This document shows, in pieces, positions 1 to 9,523 of a stretch of 64,000 nucleotides of DNA. The DNA comes from Novakomyces olei (Eukaryota > Ascomycota > Novakomycetes > Novakomycetales > Novakomycetaceae): the NCBI GenBank assembly GCA_016906335.1, contig JADEYG010000003.1:310001-374000 (forward strand), in the 5' to 3' direction. Both the position numbers and the translations under genes were made by a program. Each line of letters starts with the position of its first letter. The first letter of the stretch is position 1. A model generated the notes under the pieces. The model did no database searches. It saw nothing but the letters and a program-made list of their open reading frames with translations, and was not told the DNA's origin.

Positions 1-1128
1 CAGGGTGATCAAACAAGAGCGACCCGTCATCATCCCTCAAATGACTAGCGGAAGATTTTGCATTCTCCGTCCGCGGGTAATGAAAAGAATGTGTAATGAA
101 TTTAAAAACTGGTGCCAAAGGCTTACAGGCAAAAGAAAACAAAACCTTTTTGTCTGCCTCTAGTGCAGTGTTTCGAGCGACGCAGGAAAGCACGGAGAGC
201 TCGACTACTGCCTTCTCCAGATTACGTCTGACCTGCATGTCCTTGAGAGCTTCAACAGGTGGATAAAACCGTGAAGACTCCTTGTCGTAACGGAAATAAA
301 GCAGTCCCATAATCTCGATAATCTCGGGTTCCAGCCCGACTTTCTTGGAAAAGAGTTGTCCAGCTGTCGCGTTTATTGTCCGATCTTCATCTTTGTTTAA
401 AACATTGAACGCATAAGTTCGCAGAAACGAAAAAGTAGTATACGCAGTAGGCGCCTCCGAGTTCCCCCACAGTGGACCTCGTCGTAATTTCCATACCCTG
501 TTTATTAAATAGTCTGGTAGGTAAGCCGGCTCCAGAGTCAGGGTAAGAGTCGCTCCCATCGTCACACCTTGGAACCGGAAAATCTGCTGCAAAGGACTTT
601 TCTGCTCATTGTTTTGATCATTTTTAATTTCATTGGTTTTAATTTCATTTATTTTCGCTTCATTGTTTTCCAATTCACTATTGGTGCCATTGCCAGACAC
701 TTGCTCATCTTCCAGGGCCAAGCGAAACAGTTCAAGGGCATTGCTGCTGCCTGCCGCATCCAGTCCATCGTCTCCGGCAATCAGACTCTCCGAGTATTCG
801 ATGTGCAGATGAAGACGGGTCGTTGAGCAGATCCCCCAAACACTGTGGGGGTCGCTTTGGTCGGGATCGGCTGATACAAACGTATGTCGGCGATCGATCG
901 TGCTCCACGGATTGGCCCGTCTCAGAGTCGAGCTGCCAAACTCGTGCCGTTCCAGCAGATAGTATATATAAGGTGCACTCTAACAACGCGCTCCTTCTGC
1001 TCGTGGAACAGACCGCCCGGCTGCCCACGAAAAGAAGGCAGTAGATGGATTAGTTTTGCATTTACTCAGGTCATTCATACTTTTCCAGCTTCAAGGTTCT
1101 GTATTCTCGTCTTTGTGACCTCGTCCAT
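1..1128 (-). CDS. unidentified protein, 3' part cut by window edge
   Basis: Two exons are proposed: 1128-1081 (first residues MDEVTKTRIQNLEAGK) and 979 to beyond base 1. They are separated by a 101-base intron with a GTATGA donor, an ACTAAT branch site and a TTAG acceptor. After splicing the frame is open without a stop for the whole 979 bases, which supports a real coding exon. The visible 342 residues include an Asn/Glu/Lys-rich low-complexity stretch around residues 110-145. This is followed by a more globular part with motifs such as FRFQGVTMGA, LINRVWKLRRGPLWG and EIIEIMGLLYFRYD. No signal peptide or clear membrane segment is seen. I do not recognise the family. The gene is divergent from the complex I subunit gene at 1637. 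The exon choice is inferred; the long open frame is directly seen. Confidence 0.55.
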
Positions 1129-1636
1129 GCCTGAATGGCACAATCGTGGTCGAACGAGGACAAAGTCTGGGCGAGTGCCAATTAAGCTCACTGCATCAGA
1201 TCGGTCGTGCCGTGTACGCACCTGTGTACGAGCACATACGTAAACCTGATTATGGGATAATCGGATTATTCAAATGTGGCGATACGCAGACGGGCCCCGT
1301 CTGCGTATCGACTAAAAGTTGGTAATTACTGATACTGTAGTAGATGAATAATAATACAAGAATATAAAATACAAGAATAATAGAAGAATAGAAGAATAAT
1401 ACACTAATAACACAGTAATAATATGCTTACAAGGAAAAAAGAATAATACATTAACAAGAATAATAAGGATAATACTTGAATAATACAAGAATAATACGAA
1501 TAATAAGAATAACATACAACCCGAGCAAAATTGTGTGACCCGATTGGCTGCAAGAGCGGTTTACACAATTGGGGTCGTTGAACTCGAGCACGGATCTCTG
1601 CTGGTTCATACATTTTAAAGACTTTTTACGAAAACA
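1129..1636. promoter_or_regulatory. divergent intergenic region with a large palindrome and AT-rich repeats
   Basis: This space separates two divergently transcribed genes, so it should hold both promoters. It contains a 31-bp near-perfect palindrome at 1280-1310 and, from about 1330 to 1512, a degenerate run of AATAAT and ACAAGAATAAT-like units. No open reading frame here looks real. Confidence 0.5.
1280..1310. repeat. 31-bp palindrome, 15-bp arms, 1-base centre
   Basis: The left arm is CGATACGCAGACGGG and the right arm is its exact reverse complement, with one C between them. The GC-rich centre contains CGG and CCG triplets in a region that is otherwise AT-rich. It lies about 150 bases from the start of the left gene and 327 from the complex I gene. 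It could be a binding site for a dimeric regulator or form a cruciform or hairpin; the function is inferred. Confidence 0.9.
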
Positions 1637-2410
1637 ATGCTTTCACTCGAGCGGCCGTCGCACTATGAAGGCCGCGACACGCTGCTCGAGACAATTGACG
1701 GCACGTACGGAGGCGCAAAGATTGGACTAGGCGTTGGTCTAGTGCATGCATTAATTGCGCAAAAGCCAATGCTGCGTCCCGTTGGCAATGCCGTTAGTCT
1801 TTTTGGTATAAGACTGCTTTTATTGCTTTATAGTCTGCTAACGCATCCGGGTCAGCCGCCGCGTTTGGTGCCTTTGCTCTAGGCGAAGGTCTATCTGCGA
1901 ATATCCGTCGCTCTGACGATGCTTATAATGCTGCAGTGGGAGGTGCTTTGGCGGGAGCTGCTGCAGGAGCTTTAAAATGTGAGTTTTCTTTTATTCTGTT
2001 TGGAGCTGGAAACAAGTGTGTCGTGCCAAAAATGAATTAAACAGATCAACGGGAAAAATAAGAATTACGAGAATAACGTAAAGAGAAAACGTCACGGGGC
2101 GATTTAAAGGGAACTGGCCGTTTGAAATTTCAAATCAGCATTCTAACCGTTTCCAGATCAAAGGTTATCATGGGTAATCGGCCTGGCGTGCGGTGGAGCT
2201 GCTAGTCTTGGAATTTTCCGCGGGTTATCCGCCCGAACTCAGTCTTGGGCTGCAGATGGAGATTTGTTGCCAAATGAAAGGAAGGCATGGCACAAGGCAA
2301 CACTGGAACCGAGCGATCCTCTACCGCAAAGCGAGCTCTTTGCTCGTATCCGGAAGCCGTTCCCTCGTGCAATGGCGCAGTCGAGCGATCCCGCTTCGCC
2401 TCTTTACTAA
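1637..2410 (+). CDS. NADH:ubiquinone oxidoreductase B14.7/NDUFA11-like subunit (21.3 kDa type)
   Basis: Exons 1637-1805, 1856-1978 and 2157-2410 join in frame to a 181-residue protein. Introns are 50 and 178 bases, with CTAAC branch sites 10-15 bases before the AG. The N-terminus MLSLERPSHYEGRDTLLETI is followed by Gly/Ala-rich hydrophobic segments (GGAKIGLGVGLVHALIA, AAAFGAFALGEGLSA, AAVGGALAGAAAGALK, VIGLACGGAASLGIF). These are typical of the Tim17/Tim22-like fold of this accessory subunit of mitochondrial complex I, which sits in the inner membrane arm. The polar C-terminal tail (ARTQSWAADGDLLPNERKAW) fits the fungal form. Its presence implies that the organism keeps respiratory complex I, unlike baker's or fission yeast. 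Family assignment comes from sequence character, not a search. Confidence 0.72.
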
Positions 2411-2658
2411 GGACATAGTTTTATGTATTAATCAAACTGAATTTGTAAAAACGTGAAAGAAACTTGAACACTTCCAGTGTTTAATTAAATCTAATTTTGG
2501 ATTTACTACATTGCATTACACCCGATCAATCCTATACCCATCTCGGATTCATATCTCATTCAATTGAACTGAACGCTACATCATTATTTCCCTAATATCA
2601 TTATTGTTCATCAGAAAACAAACATTTAAATCCCTCCTCTCCTGTTCACTAAGCATAA

Positions 2659-3035
2659 TCAACCTTGTACACCAGGCCTTTTTGTAACCCATGCGAAAAA
2701 TACGCAAGCCGTAATAAAACCCACAAAATTAAAAAACTGAAGAGTTAGCTCCCATTTTTTTGGTCAAATCTCTTACCGCATGCCGTGAGTACTGCCGTTC
2801 TTCTTCTTCCGAGCGAAACGACGAGAACACTTTACGGATATTCTACACGTCAGTCTTTTAATCGTTTATATTTTATAAATTCCATAAAATTCGAGTCATA
2901 ACAAGCTTCTGCTGCCAAAAGAAGTAGTAAATAAACAGAGAAAACGAAATGTGCTTATAGCAATAAACTTACAGGGACGACTGATTTCTTGGGAGCGTTT
3001 GGAGCGTCTTTTTCGGCCGCAGCGCCGTCCGTCAT
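2659..3035 (-). CDS. small spliced single-pass membrane protein, unidentified
   Basis: Three tiny exons, 3035-2973, 2842-2777 and 2736-2659, splice in frame to 67 residues. The second intron is only 40 bases, yet it has a GTAAGA donor and a GCTAAC branch site 8 bases before the AG. The first intron has a GTAAGT donor and a CTGAC branch site. The predicted protein has a charged N-terminal half (MTDGAAAEKDAPNAPKKSVV, then KVFSSFRSEEEERQYSRHA). One hydrophobic segment near residues 44-60 (FFNFVGFITACVFFAWV) follows, with a short basic tail TKRPGVQG. This layout suits a tail-anchored organelle or ER protein or a small respiratory or translocase subunit, but I cannot name it. It converges on the complex I gene. 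If the second intron is retained, the frame ends after VRDLTKKMGANSSVF, without a membrane segment. Confidence 0.6.
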
Positions 3036-3603
3036 AGTTTGCTCGGCGACGCCTGTGTGCGACAAGTCCAATAATAATAGCTAAAATAATAATATTAATA
3101 TTATTTTTACGTAGCTCTTTTATACGCGATCCTTTTTATTATTCTTCCACGGATAAATTATATTTTTATATTTTTATATTTTTATATTTTTATATTTTTA
3201 TATTTTTATATTTTTATATTTTTATATTTTTATATTTTTATATTTTTATATTTTTATATTTTTATATTTTTATATTTTTATATTTTTATATTTTTAGGTA
3301 TTTACTCTTTCTCCATGTACCATACATAATACAATAACGTATCAGAAAGCAAAGCCATGATTATCGAGTTAAAGTTGTTGCCGTACAATAAATAAGTGTA
3401 GATAAAACAATGAAGAGTACAACACGAACGTTATACGCTACATTTATTCATCATACAATAGTTAATATATACGTGCAATATATAGTACAATATATACGTG
3501 CAATAAAACCCGGATAGTACGACGAGCACACGTACTCTGCCGCCAAACACTTTGTGCCAGAGCATCGGCGTTTAAATAAACACTAAACAAATTGCCGGCG
3601 GTC
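3036..3603. promoter_or_regulatory. divergent intergenic region with an 8-bp AT satellite
   Basis: This is the promoter space shared by the small membrane protein gene (minus strand) and the beta-adaptin gene (plus strand). It holds the TATTTTTA array at about 3158-3297 and otherwise AT-rich DNA. No further gene is seen. Confidence 0.5.
3158..3297. repeat. tandem 8-bp repeat (TATTTTTA)n
   Basis: About 17 near-perfect copies of the 8-base unit TATTTTTA run head to tail, starting just after a slightly diverged flank. It lies about 300 bases upstream of the beta-adaptin start. The array is simple-sequence DNA and copy number is probably variable. Confidence 0.9.
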
Positions 3604-6245
3604 ATGTCCACTAAAGGCATTCGCGCCGGCTCTGCATTTGCCGTGTCGCGTAAAGGTAGCGGCAATATTTGATGATCGAGTAATTATTTGGCTGACTGCC
3701 GTTAGGCGAAACCTTTGAACTCCGTAGCGGCCTCGTATCCCAGTATGCTGGTGAAAGGTAGGAATGGCTTTGCAAATTCATTGACTAATCCGCCAGGAAG
3801 GAAACGATTCAACGGGTCATTGCGGCAATGACACTCGGGAAAGATGTCTCCGCTCTGTTCCCTGATGTCCTTAAAAACATCGCTACCCACGATCTTGCTC
3901 AAAAGAAACTGGTTTACCTATACTTGATGTATGCGCCTCTGTACATTTGCATTATTTGCCCTAAAAAGTCCTTTGCTTGTTTTACGTGTGCAGTTGAGGT
4001 GGCCCAGACCGTCTTTGCGGAATATATCTTTATTTTCCTTGTATTTACTGTTTGCCTCAGCCTTTGCACTGATAGACTGCCGCTATTGCCTTTTGTTATT
4101 GCCTTCAAGCATTTCGGAGCTCTTGGTGTTTTCGCTTTTTTGCTGATTTTACTTTATTTACGTGTTTTTCTACATTTATTTTTCTCCGTACTCGTTTTTG
4201 CTTTTTTATGCACAAATATGCACAAATATGTACGATGTACTCGGATGTTTTCGTGTTTGCTCCCTGCTCACCTCTGCTGAATCCTGCTTTTAATCGTCTC
4301 TTCTAATCCTTGTAGAAACTATGCCAAAACACACCCTGACCTCTGTATTCTAGCGGTGAACACGTTTGTCCAAGACTCTGAGGACCCGAACCCGCTTGTA
4401 CGCGCTCTTGCTATTCGCACAATGGGCTGTATCCGCGTGAGCAAAATCCTGGACTATCTCACTGAGCCTTTACGCAAAACACTGAAAGACAGTTCTCCGT
4501 ATGTTAGGAAGACAGCAGCAATTTGTGTGGGAAAGCTGTTTGATTTGGACGCTGAACGCTGCGTTTCCCATGGGTTTTTAGATGCCTTGCACGATATGAT
4601 TTCGGATTCGAATCCGATGGTTGTTGCTAATGCGGTAACAACGCTTTCCGAAATACAGGAAAGCGACCCGAAAACACGAGCCCTCGTGGTGGACAAAAAA
4701 GTGCTGGCAAAGTTACTTGTGGCCCTGAACGAGTGCACTGAATGGGGCCGTGTCTCTATCCTTGATTGTATTGCAGAGTATGAAACTGCAGATGCAGCAG
4801 AGGCTGAGCATATCTGTGAACGAGTTGTCCCGCAGTTTCAGCATGCAAATGCCGCTGTTGTACTCTCCGCCGTTAAAATCGTGCTTAAATTTAGCCAGAG
4901 CCTTGATCCCAGTGTGCAAAAACCATTGCTGAAAAAGATATCTCCGCCACTGGTCACACTCGTATCCTCCAAGCCGGAGGTTCAGTACGTGGCCCTTCGT
5001 AACATTAACCTTGTTCTGCAAAAATGGCCAAACATCTTGGCGGGTGATGTGCGCGTTTTTTTCTGTAAATACAATGACCCAGAGTACGTGAAGCTGGAAA
5101 AACTCGATATTCTTCTCAAACTTGCCAGCGATGAGAATTATGAGCAAGTAATGGCGGAGCTGAAAGAGTATGCGGCCGAAGTAGACGTCGATTTCGTGCG
5201 GAGGGCCGTTCGAACGATTGGTGATTGTGCGGTCAAGTTGGAAAAGGCGGCTGGATTGGCTGTCTCCATCCTGATGGATCTGATTCAAACCAAGATTGAT
5301 TATGTTGTGCAGGAGAGTATAATTGTGATAAAAGATATCTTTAGAAAGTACCCGTCTCGCTATGAAGGCATCATCCCGGAGCTTTGCAAATCGCTGGACG
5401 ATTTAGACGAGCCTGGAAGTCGTGCCTCCATGATTTGGATCATTGGCGAATACGCGGAAAAGATTGTAAATGCGGATGAGCTTTTACGTGCATTTTTGGA
5501 GAATTTCAGTGACGAGTACACGCAAGTGCAGTTGCAGCTGCTCACAGCAGTCATTAAACTTTACGCTAAAAAGCCTAAAAGCTGTCAGGACTTGGTACAA
5601 AAAATGCTGCAAAAGGCTACGGCAGAATGCGACAATGCAGACATCAGAGACAGGGCTTACATCTACTGGCGCCTGTTATCCGCTGATCCGTCGAGAGCCA
5701 AGTCGGTTGTACTCGGCGACAAACCAGAAATTGAGCTTGTGACTGAGCATTTAGAACCAAAGATTTTGGATGAATTACTGCGAGAATTAGCGCTTTTGTC
5801 CTCCGTTTTCCATCGGCCCGCTGCCACATTTCTGGCAACCCAAAAATCAAAAGGGCTTCGGAAACGTGCGATTGAGGAACAACAGCAGTTGGCCAGCGAA
5901 AACCCTATCCAAGCGACGTCTAAAGGTAATGTGGAGAATTTATTGGATTTAGAGGGCGACACTGACGCGGAAAATAATGGGGAAAAAGTCTCGAATACAA
6001 AAGAGCTGATGGAGATTTTTGGGGAGAGCAGCAGCAACAACGACAGCAGCAGCAATATTACGTCATTGGGACAACAGCCTCCGCTGCCCACTCAAGCCGT
6101 GGGCAACGGGTCGAATGCTTCGTCCGGGCTGGACAGTATTTTCGGCGACCTGAACCTGCAGTTTGAGGGTAAAAGTGCTCCTGTTGATAATGAGCAGAGT
6201 TCAAGTAAACGGTCGAATGGCGATGATCTGCTCGGGCTGTTTTAG
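3604..6245 (+). CDS. APL2: AP complex beta adaptin, AP-1 type
   Basis: Exons 3604-3655, 3706-3757, 3797-3928 and 4316-6245 join to 721 residues. The beginning [19 protein letters not shown] leads into the family's conserved [20 protein letters not shown]. Next come [19 protein letters not shown], then [19 protein letters not shown] across the third intron. Residues about 15-550 are the HEAT/ARM-type adaptin trunk that binds sorting-signal cargo and the other AP subunits on Golgi or endosome membranes. The C-terminal hinge is Asn/Ser-rich and carries LLDLE near residue 620, a clathrin-box-like motif. The protein stops at DDLLGLF without an appendage (ear) domain. That length is close to baker's yeast Apl2 and shorter than typical filamentous AP-2 beta, so AP-1 is preferred. 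The third intron is 387 bases and reads through in frame for part of its length. Confidence 0.88.
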
Positions 6246-6445
6246 CCGTGTTTAGAGGAAAAATTTGAGATTGTATTGGCATAAAGTCGGTTGTGCACTT
6301 GAAATATACATTGAAATAATAAACGAATAAATATAACTATAAATATAAATATAAATATAAATATAAATATAAATATAAATATAAATATAAATATAAATAT
6401 AAATATAAATATAAATATAAATATAAATATAAATATAAATATAAA

Positions 6446-6481
<36 letters not shown>

Positions 6482-6836
6482 AAATATAAATATAAAAAAA
6501 AAAAAAAAAATAAAATATAAATATAAATATAAATATAAATATAAATATAAATATAAATATAAATATAAATATAAATATAAATATAAATATAAATATAAAT
6601 ATAAATATAAATATAAATATAAATATAAATATAAATATAAATATAAATATAAATATAAATATAAATATAAATATAAATATAAATATAAATATAAATATAA
6701 ATATAAATATAAATATAAATATAAATATAAATATAAATATAAATATAAATATAAATATAAATATAAATATAAATATAAATATAAATATAAATATGAATAT
6801 AAATATCGCAAACATCACGTGAACGCGAACACCACG
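6246..6836. repeat. (TATAAA)n hexamer satellite with poly-A interruptions
   Basis: From about 6337 to 6806 the plus strand is an almost pure array of the hexamer TATAAA. It is interrupted by two adenine runs near 6449-6479 and 6495-6510. The array fills nearly all of the 591 bases between the beta-adaptin stop and the EXO1 start, so it serves as both the 3' flank of one gene and the promoter of the next. Long Tyr/Leu and Phe/Ile open frames across it are artefacts of the repeat. Confidence 0.95.
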
Positions 6837-9267
6837 ATGGGCGTCGCGAATCTGCTTCCGCATTTAAAATCGGTCATTGAACCGTCACACGTACAAAATT
6901 TTCGGGGTAAACGCGTCGGCGTCGACGGGTACGTGTGGCTTCACCGTGGTGCGTTTGCTCACGCGGAAGAGCTGACTCTTCGGCCGACAAAGGAGCACAA
7001 GTATATAAACTATCTCCTCCATATGACGCGGGTAAGCTGGGCTGGACGAGGCGACGCGTAATGCCGATCTACGGGTCGTGTTTGCTATTAGGGCAGTTTT
7101 AATAGGCGGCCAGTATTAAAATGGTGGCAGTCGGTTATTTAAATAATACGCAACTGTGGAAAAATAAACAATAAATTCGATTGAAAAACAATAAATTCGA
7201 TTGAAAAAGAACTAAATCACAGTCGATTCAATCTAAAACTGTACAAGTCGATTTTAAAACCAATAAAATCGAATCGAAAATCAAAATACAGATTAATGCT
7301 AACGACAGATGCTGGAGCACTACGGAATCTGCCCTGTCATAGTCTTTGACGGCGGCCCGTTACCTTCCAAGAAGGCGACGGAAGAGCGGCGGGCGGCAGC
7401 GAGAGCAGACGCCCTTGATCGAGGCCGCCAGCTGTACTCGGCCGGGCAAAGAGCCCAGGCTATAGAGTACCTGAGAAAGGCCATTGATATAACGCCAGAA
7501 ATGGCACGCCGGGCTCAATTGCGGTTGGAGGAGACGGGTGTGGAGTATATCGTTGCGCCATATGAATCAGACGCACAATTGGCCTATCTTGCGGATTCGC
7601 ATTACATTGATGCTATAATTACAGAGGATTCAGATTTGGTCTGCTACGGGACCCGTGTCCCTTTAATATACAAATTGGACAGGTACGGGATCTGTTCCGT
7701 TGTGCGCCGCGAAAGTTTGTGTAAAAACACGGAAATAAGACTCGATGGATGGACCCGTTGTGAGTTGCAATGGCTCGCTGTCCTCGTCGGCTGTGATTAT
7801 TGCTCTGGTGTCCCTGGACTCGGAGTTAAAAAGGCAAATACTCTTATTCGACGGTACTCTGTGCCGCCGGCAAAGGGGACAGGGGACTGCTTTGAAAAGC
7901 TGCTCCGCCAGATCCGTGTAGGCACAATGTTCAGGCTGCCCAGGGGGTACGAGGCCGAGAGCCGACTGGCGCTTTTGACTTTTGCTCACCAAAGGGTTTT
8001 CTGTCCTCTGCAACAGAAGCTGGTGCATTTGTCGCCTCTTTTATTTGCAACTGGAAATGATGAAAATAATGGGAATAATGAAAATAATGGAAAATATGAA
8101 AACTCGAATGCCAATTGCGATATCAATAATAATAAGCACTGTGATAAACGTGATACTCAAACCGCTCCGAGTCTTTCGGACGAAGAAAACCGGCATATCG
8201 GTCCAGAGCTCAATAAGGAAACAGCGATAAACCTTTGCCGGGGCAAAATTGATCCAGTCACGTTTGAGCCCTGGACGGGCGTGCTTCGAGGTGGGCCAAG
8301 AGAAGATAATAATCGCAATAACGACAAGGACTATAGCAATAAAGGGTACTTGAAGTCAGACAAGAGCAGTGCGATAAAGCAATCACTGTCCGCGTCAAAT
8401 GGTTCTACAATCTACGATTTCTTTTCCCGCTCAAAAACGTCACCGAAAAGGTCTCCCTTGAAAGAAATTAGTACTGCACAAGCGGCAAACAAGCCGGGTT
8501 CGCCAACTCTTCCACAAAGCAGTTTAAAGAAGAGGAAAATAAACGTAAACGAGAATGGCACTCGCCCATCAAAAAAGTTTGACTTTAAAGCCAACAGGCA
8601 AACAGACATTGCCAGTCCGTTCTTCAAGCAAAGCGAAAACAAGAAGAGCCAGAAATCGGTTCACTGCTTACAAAATAAAAGTGGCCCAGTTCACACTGAC
8701 GAAATCAACGAAATCAATATGCCTTTGACGCCAAAGGCCAACAAAGACGCGGATTCGAGTGCGGAGAGTTTAACGGAAGAAGATTCGCCTCCACGACCAG
8801 TACGTCACGTTAAAATCCCGGGTGCAAATCCGACTTTTTCCGAACTGAGAACGTTCAGGTCCTCAGTGGAAACGGAGCAAACTGGGACGGTAAAGGATCA
8901 AGACCCAATGCAAACTGCCGCCACCTGGAAACGGGATTTTAGTATGTGTAACACACCTCTGCCTCAGCAAATAAAGAAGGCACAGCTCTTGACACCGTCG
9001 AGCTTGTCCTCGATAGGGAATAAAAGGCAGAGTGCTTCATTTAATGTGAGATTTTCCGAATCCTTTTCGCCGGGTGGTTTAAAGACACAAAGCCAACAAT
9101 CAACGGGGCCAAAGATGGCGAAACCTTTTGAGCAATGTTCTGATTATAGTAAACGGGAAAATGTGGACAGAGATACCGGTGGAGGCGAAATAGTGAAAGC
9201 GGTTCAGACTGAAGCGCGAGATGACAAAATTAATCGGTTGGGATGGAGCAAGTTTTGTTTTCGATAA
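6837..9267 (+). CDS. EXO1: exonuclease 1, XPG/Rad2-family 5'-3' nuclease
   Basis: Exon 6837-7031 joins exon 7309-9267 in phase 0 to give 717 residues. The 277-base intron has a GTAAGC donor and ends GCTAACGACAG. The start [13 protein letters not shown] is the family N-terminus. Asp30 in [13 protein letters not shown] and Asp79 in VIVFDGG are the expected metal ligands. The internal XPG domain shows [12 protein letters not shown] and [13 protein letters not shown], and [17 protein letters not shown] is the helix-two-turn-helix region. The enzyme resects DNA ends and acts in mismatch repair and recombination in the nucleus. The C-terminal 400 residues are disordered, Asn/Lys/Ser-rich and basic. 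IYDFFSR near residue 420 resembles a PCNA-binding motif that lacks its glutamine. The first intron contains two copies of a roughly 20-base segment (CAATAAATTCGATTGAAAAA). Confidence 0.93.
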
Positions 9268-9523
9268 AGCTTAAAGGCATTGAATACTAAATTATAATTG
9301 TATATATGAAATGCACTGAAAACAACGGTCTGAAAATTAACTGTGCGGCGAAATGCAATAAGCATAATAATTCAAAAGACTGAACGTATATATTGAATAT
9401 CTATATGTAAGATGATAAAGCCGTACTAACCGTACGAAAATAATACAAATGGCCGGTCAAGCAAGATCATAAAAACAATTGTAAAAACAAATTAAAAAAC
9501 AAAAGCGAACCGTGCAATTAAAT

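Noticed and set aside
732-1028. Minus-strand frame with a TARVWQLDSETGQS string that looks like a WD40 repeat
   Set aside because: Only one such motif occurs; a different frame is open over the whole region to the window edge after a consensus intron.
3702-3902. 66-codon minus-strand frame opposite the first adaptin exons
   Set aside because: It is antisense to conserved adaptin coding sequence whose splicing restores the family N-terminus.
3828-4280. Apparent 150-codon hydrophobic protein on the plus strand
   Set aside because: Its first 34 residues are exon 3 of the beta adaptin; the rest is translation of the following intron.
4356-6245. CTG-clade style recoding of CTG to serine
   Set aside because: In the adaptin and other genes CTG falls at positions where the family has leucine, so the standard code fits.
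6242-6863. Long minus-strand frames of repeated Tyr-Leu or Phe-Ile pairs, about 190-200 codons
   Set aside because: They are translations of the TATAAA satellite and carry no protein information.
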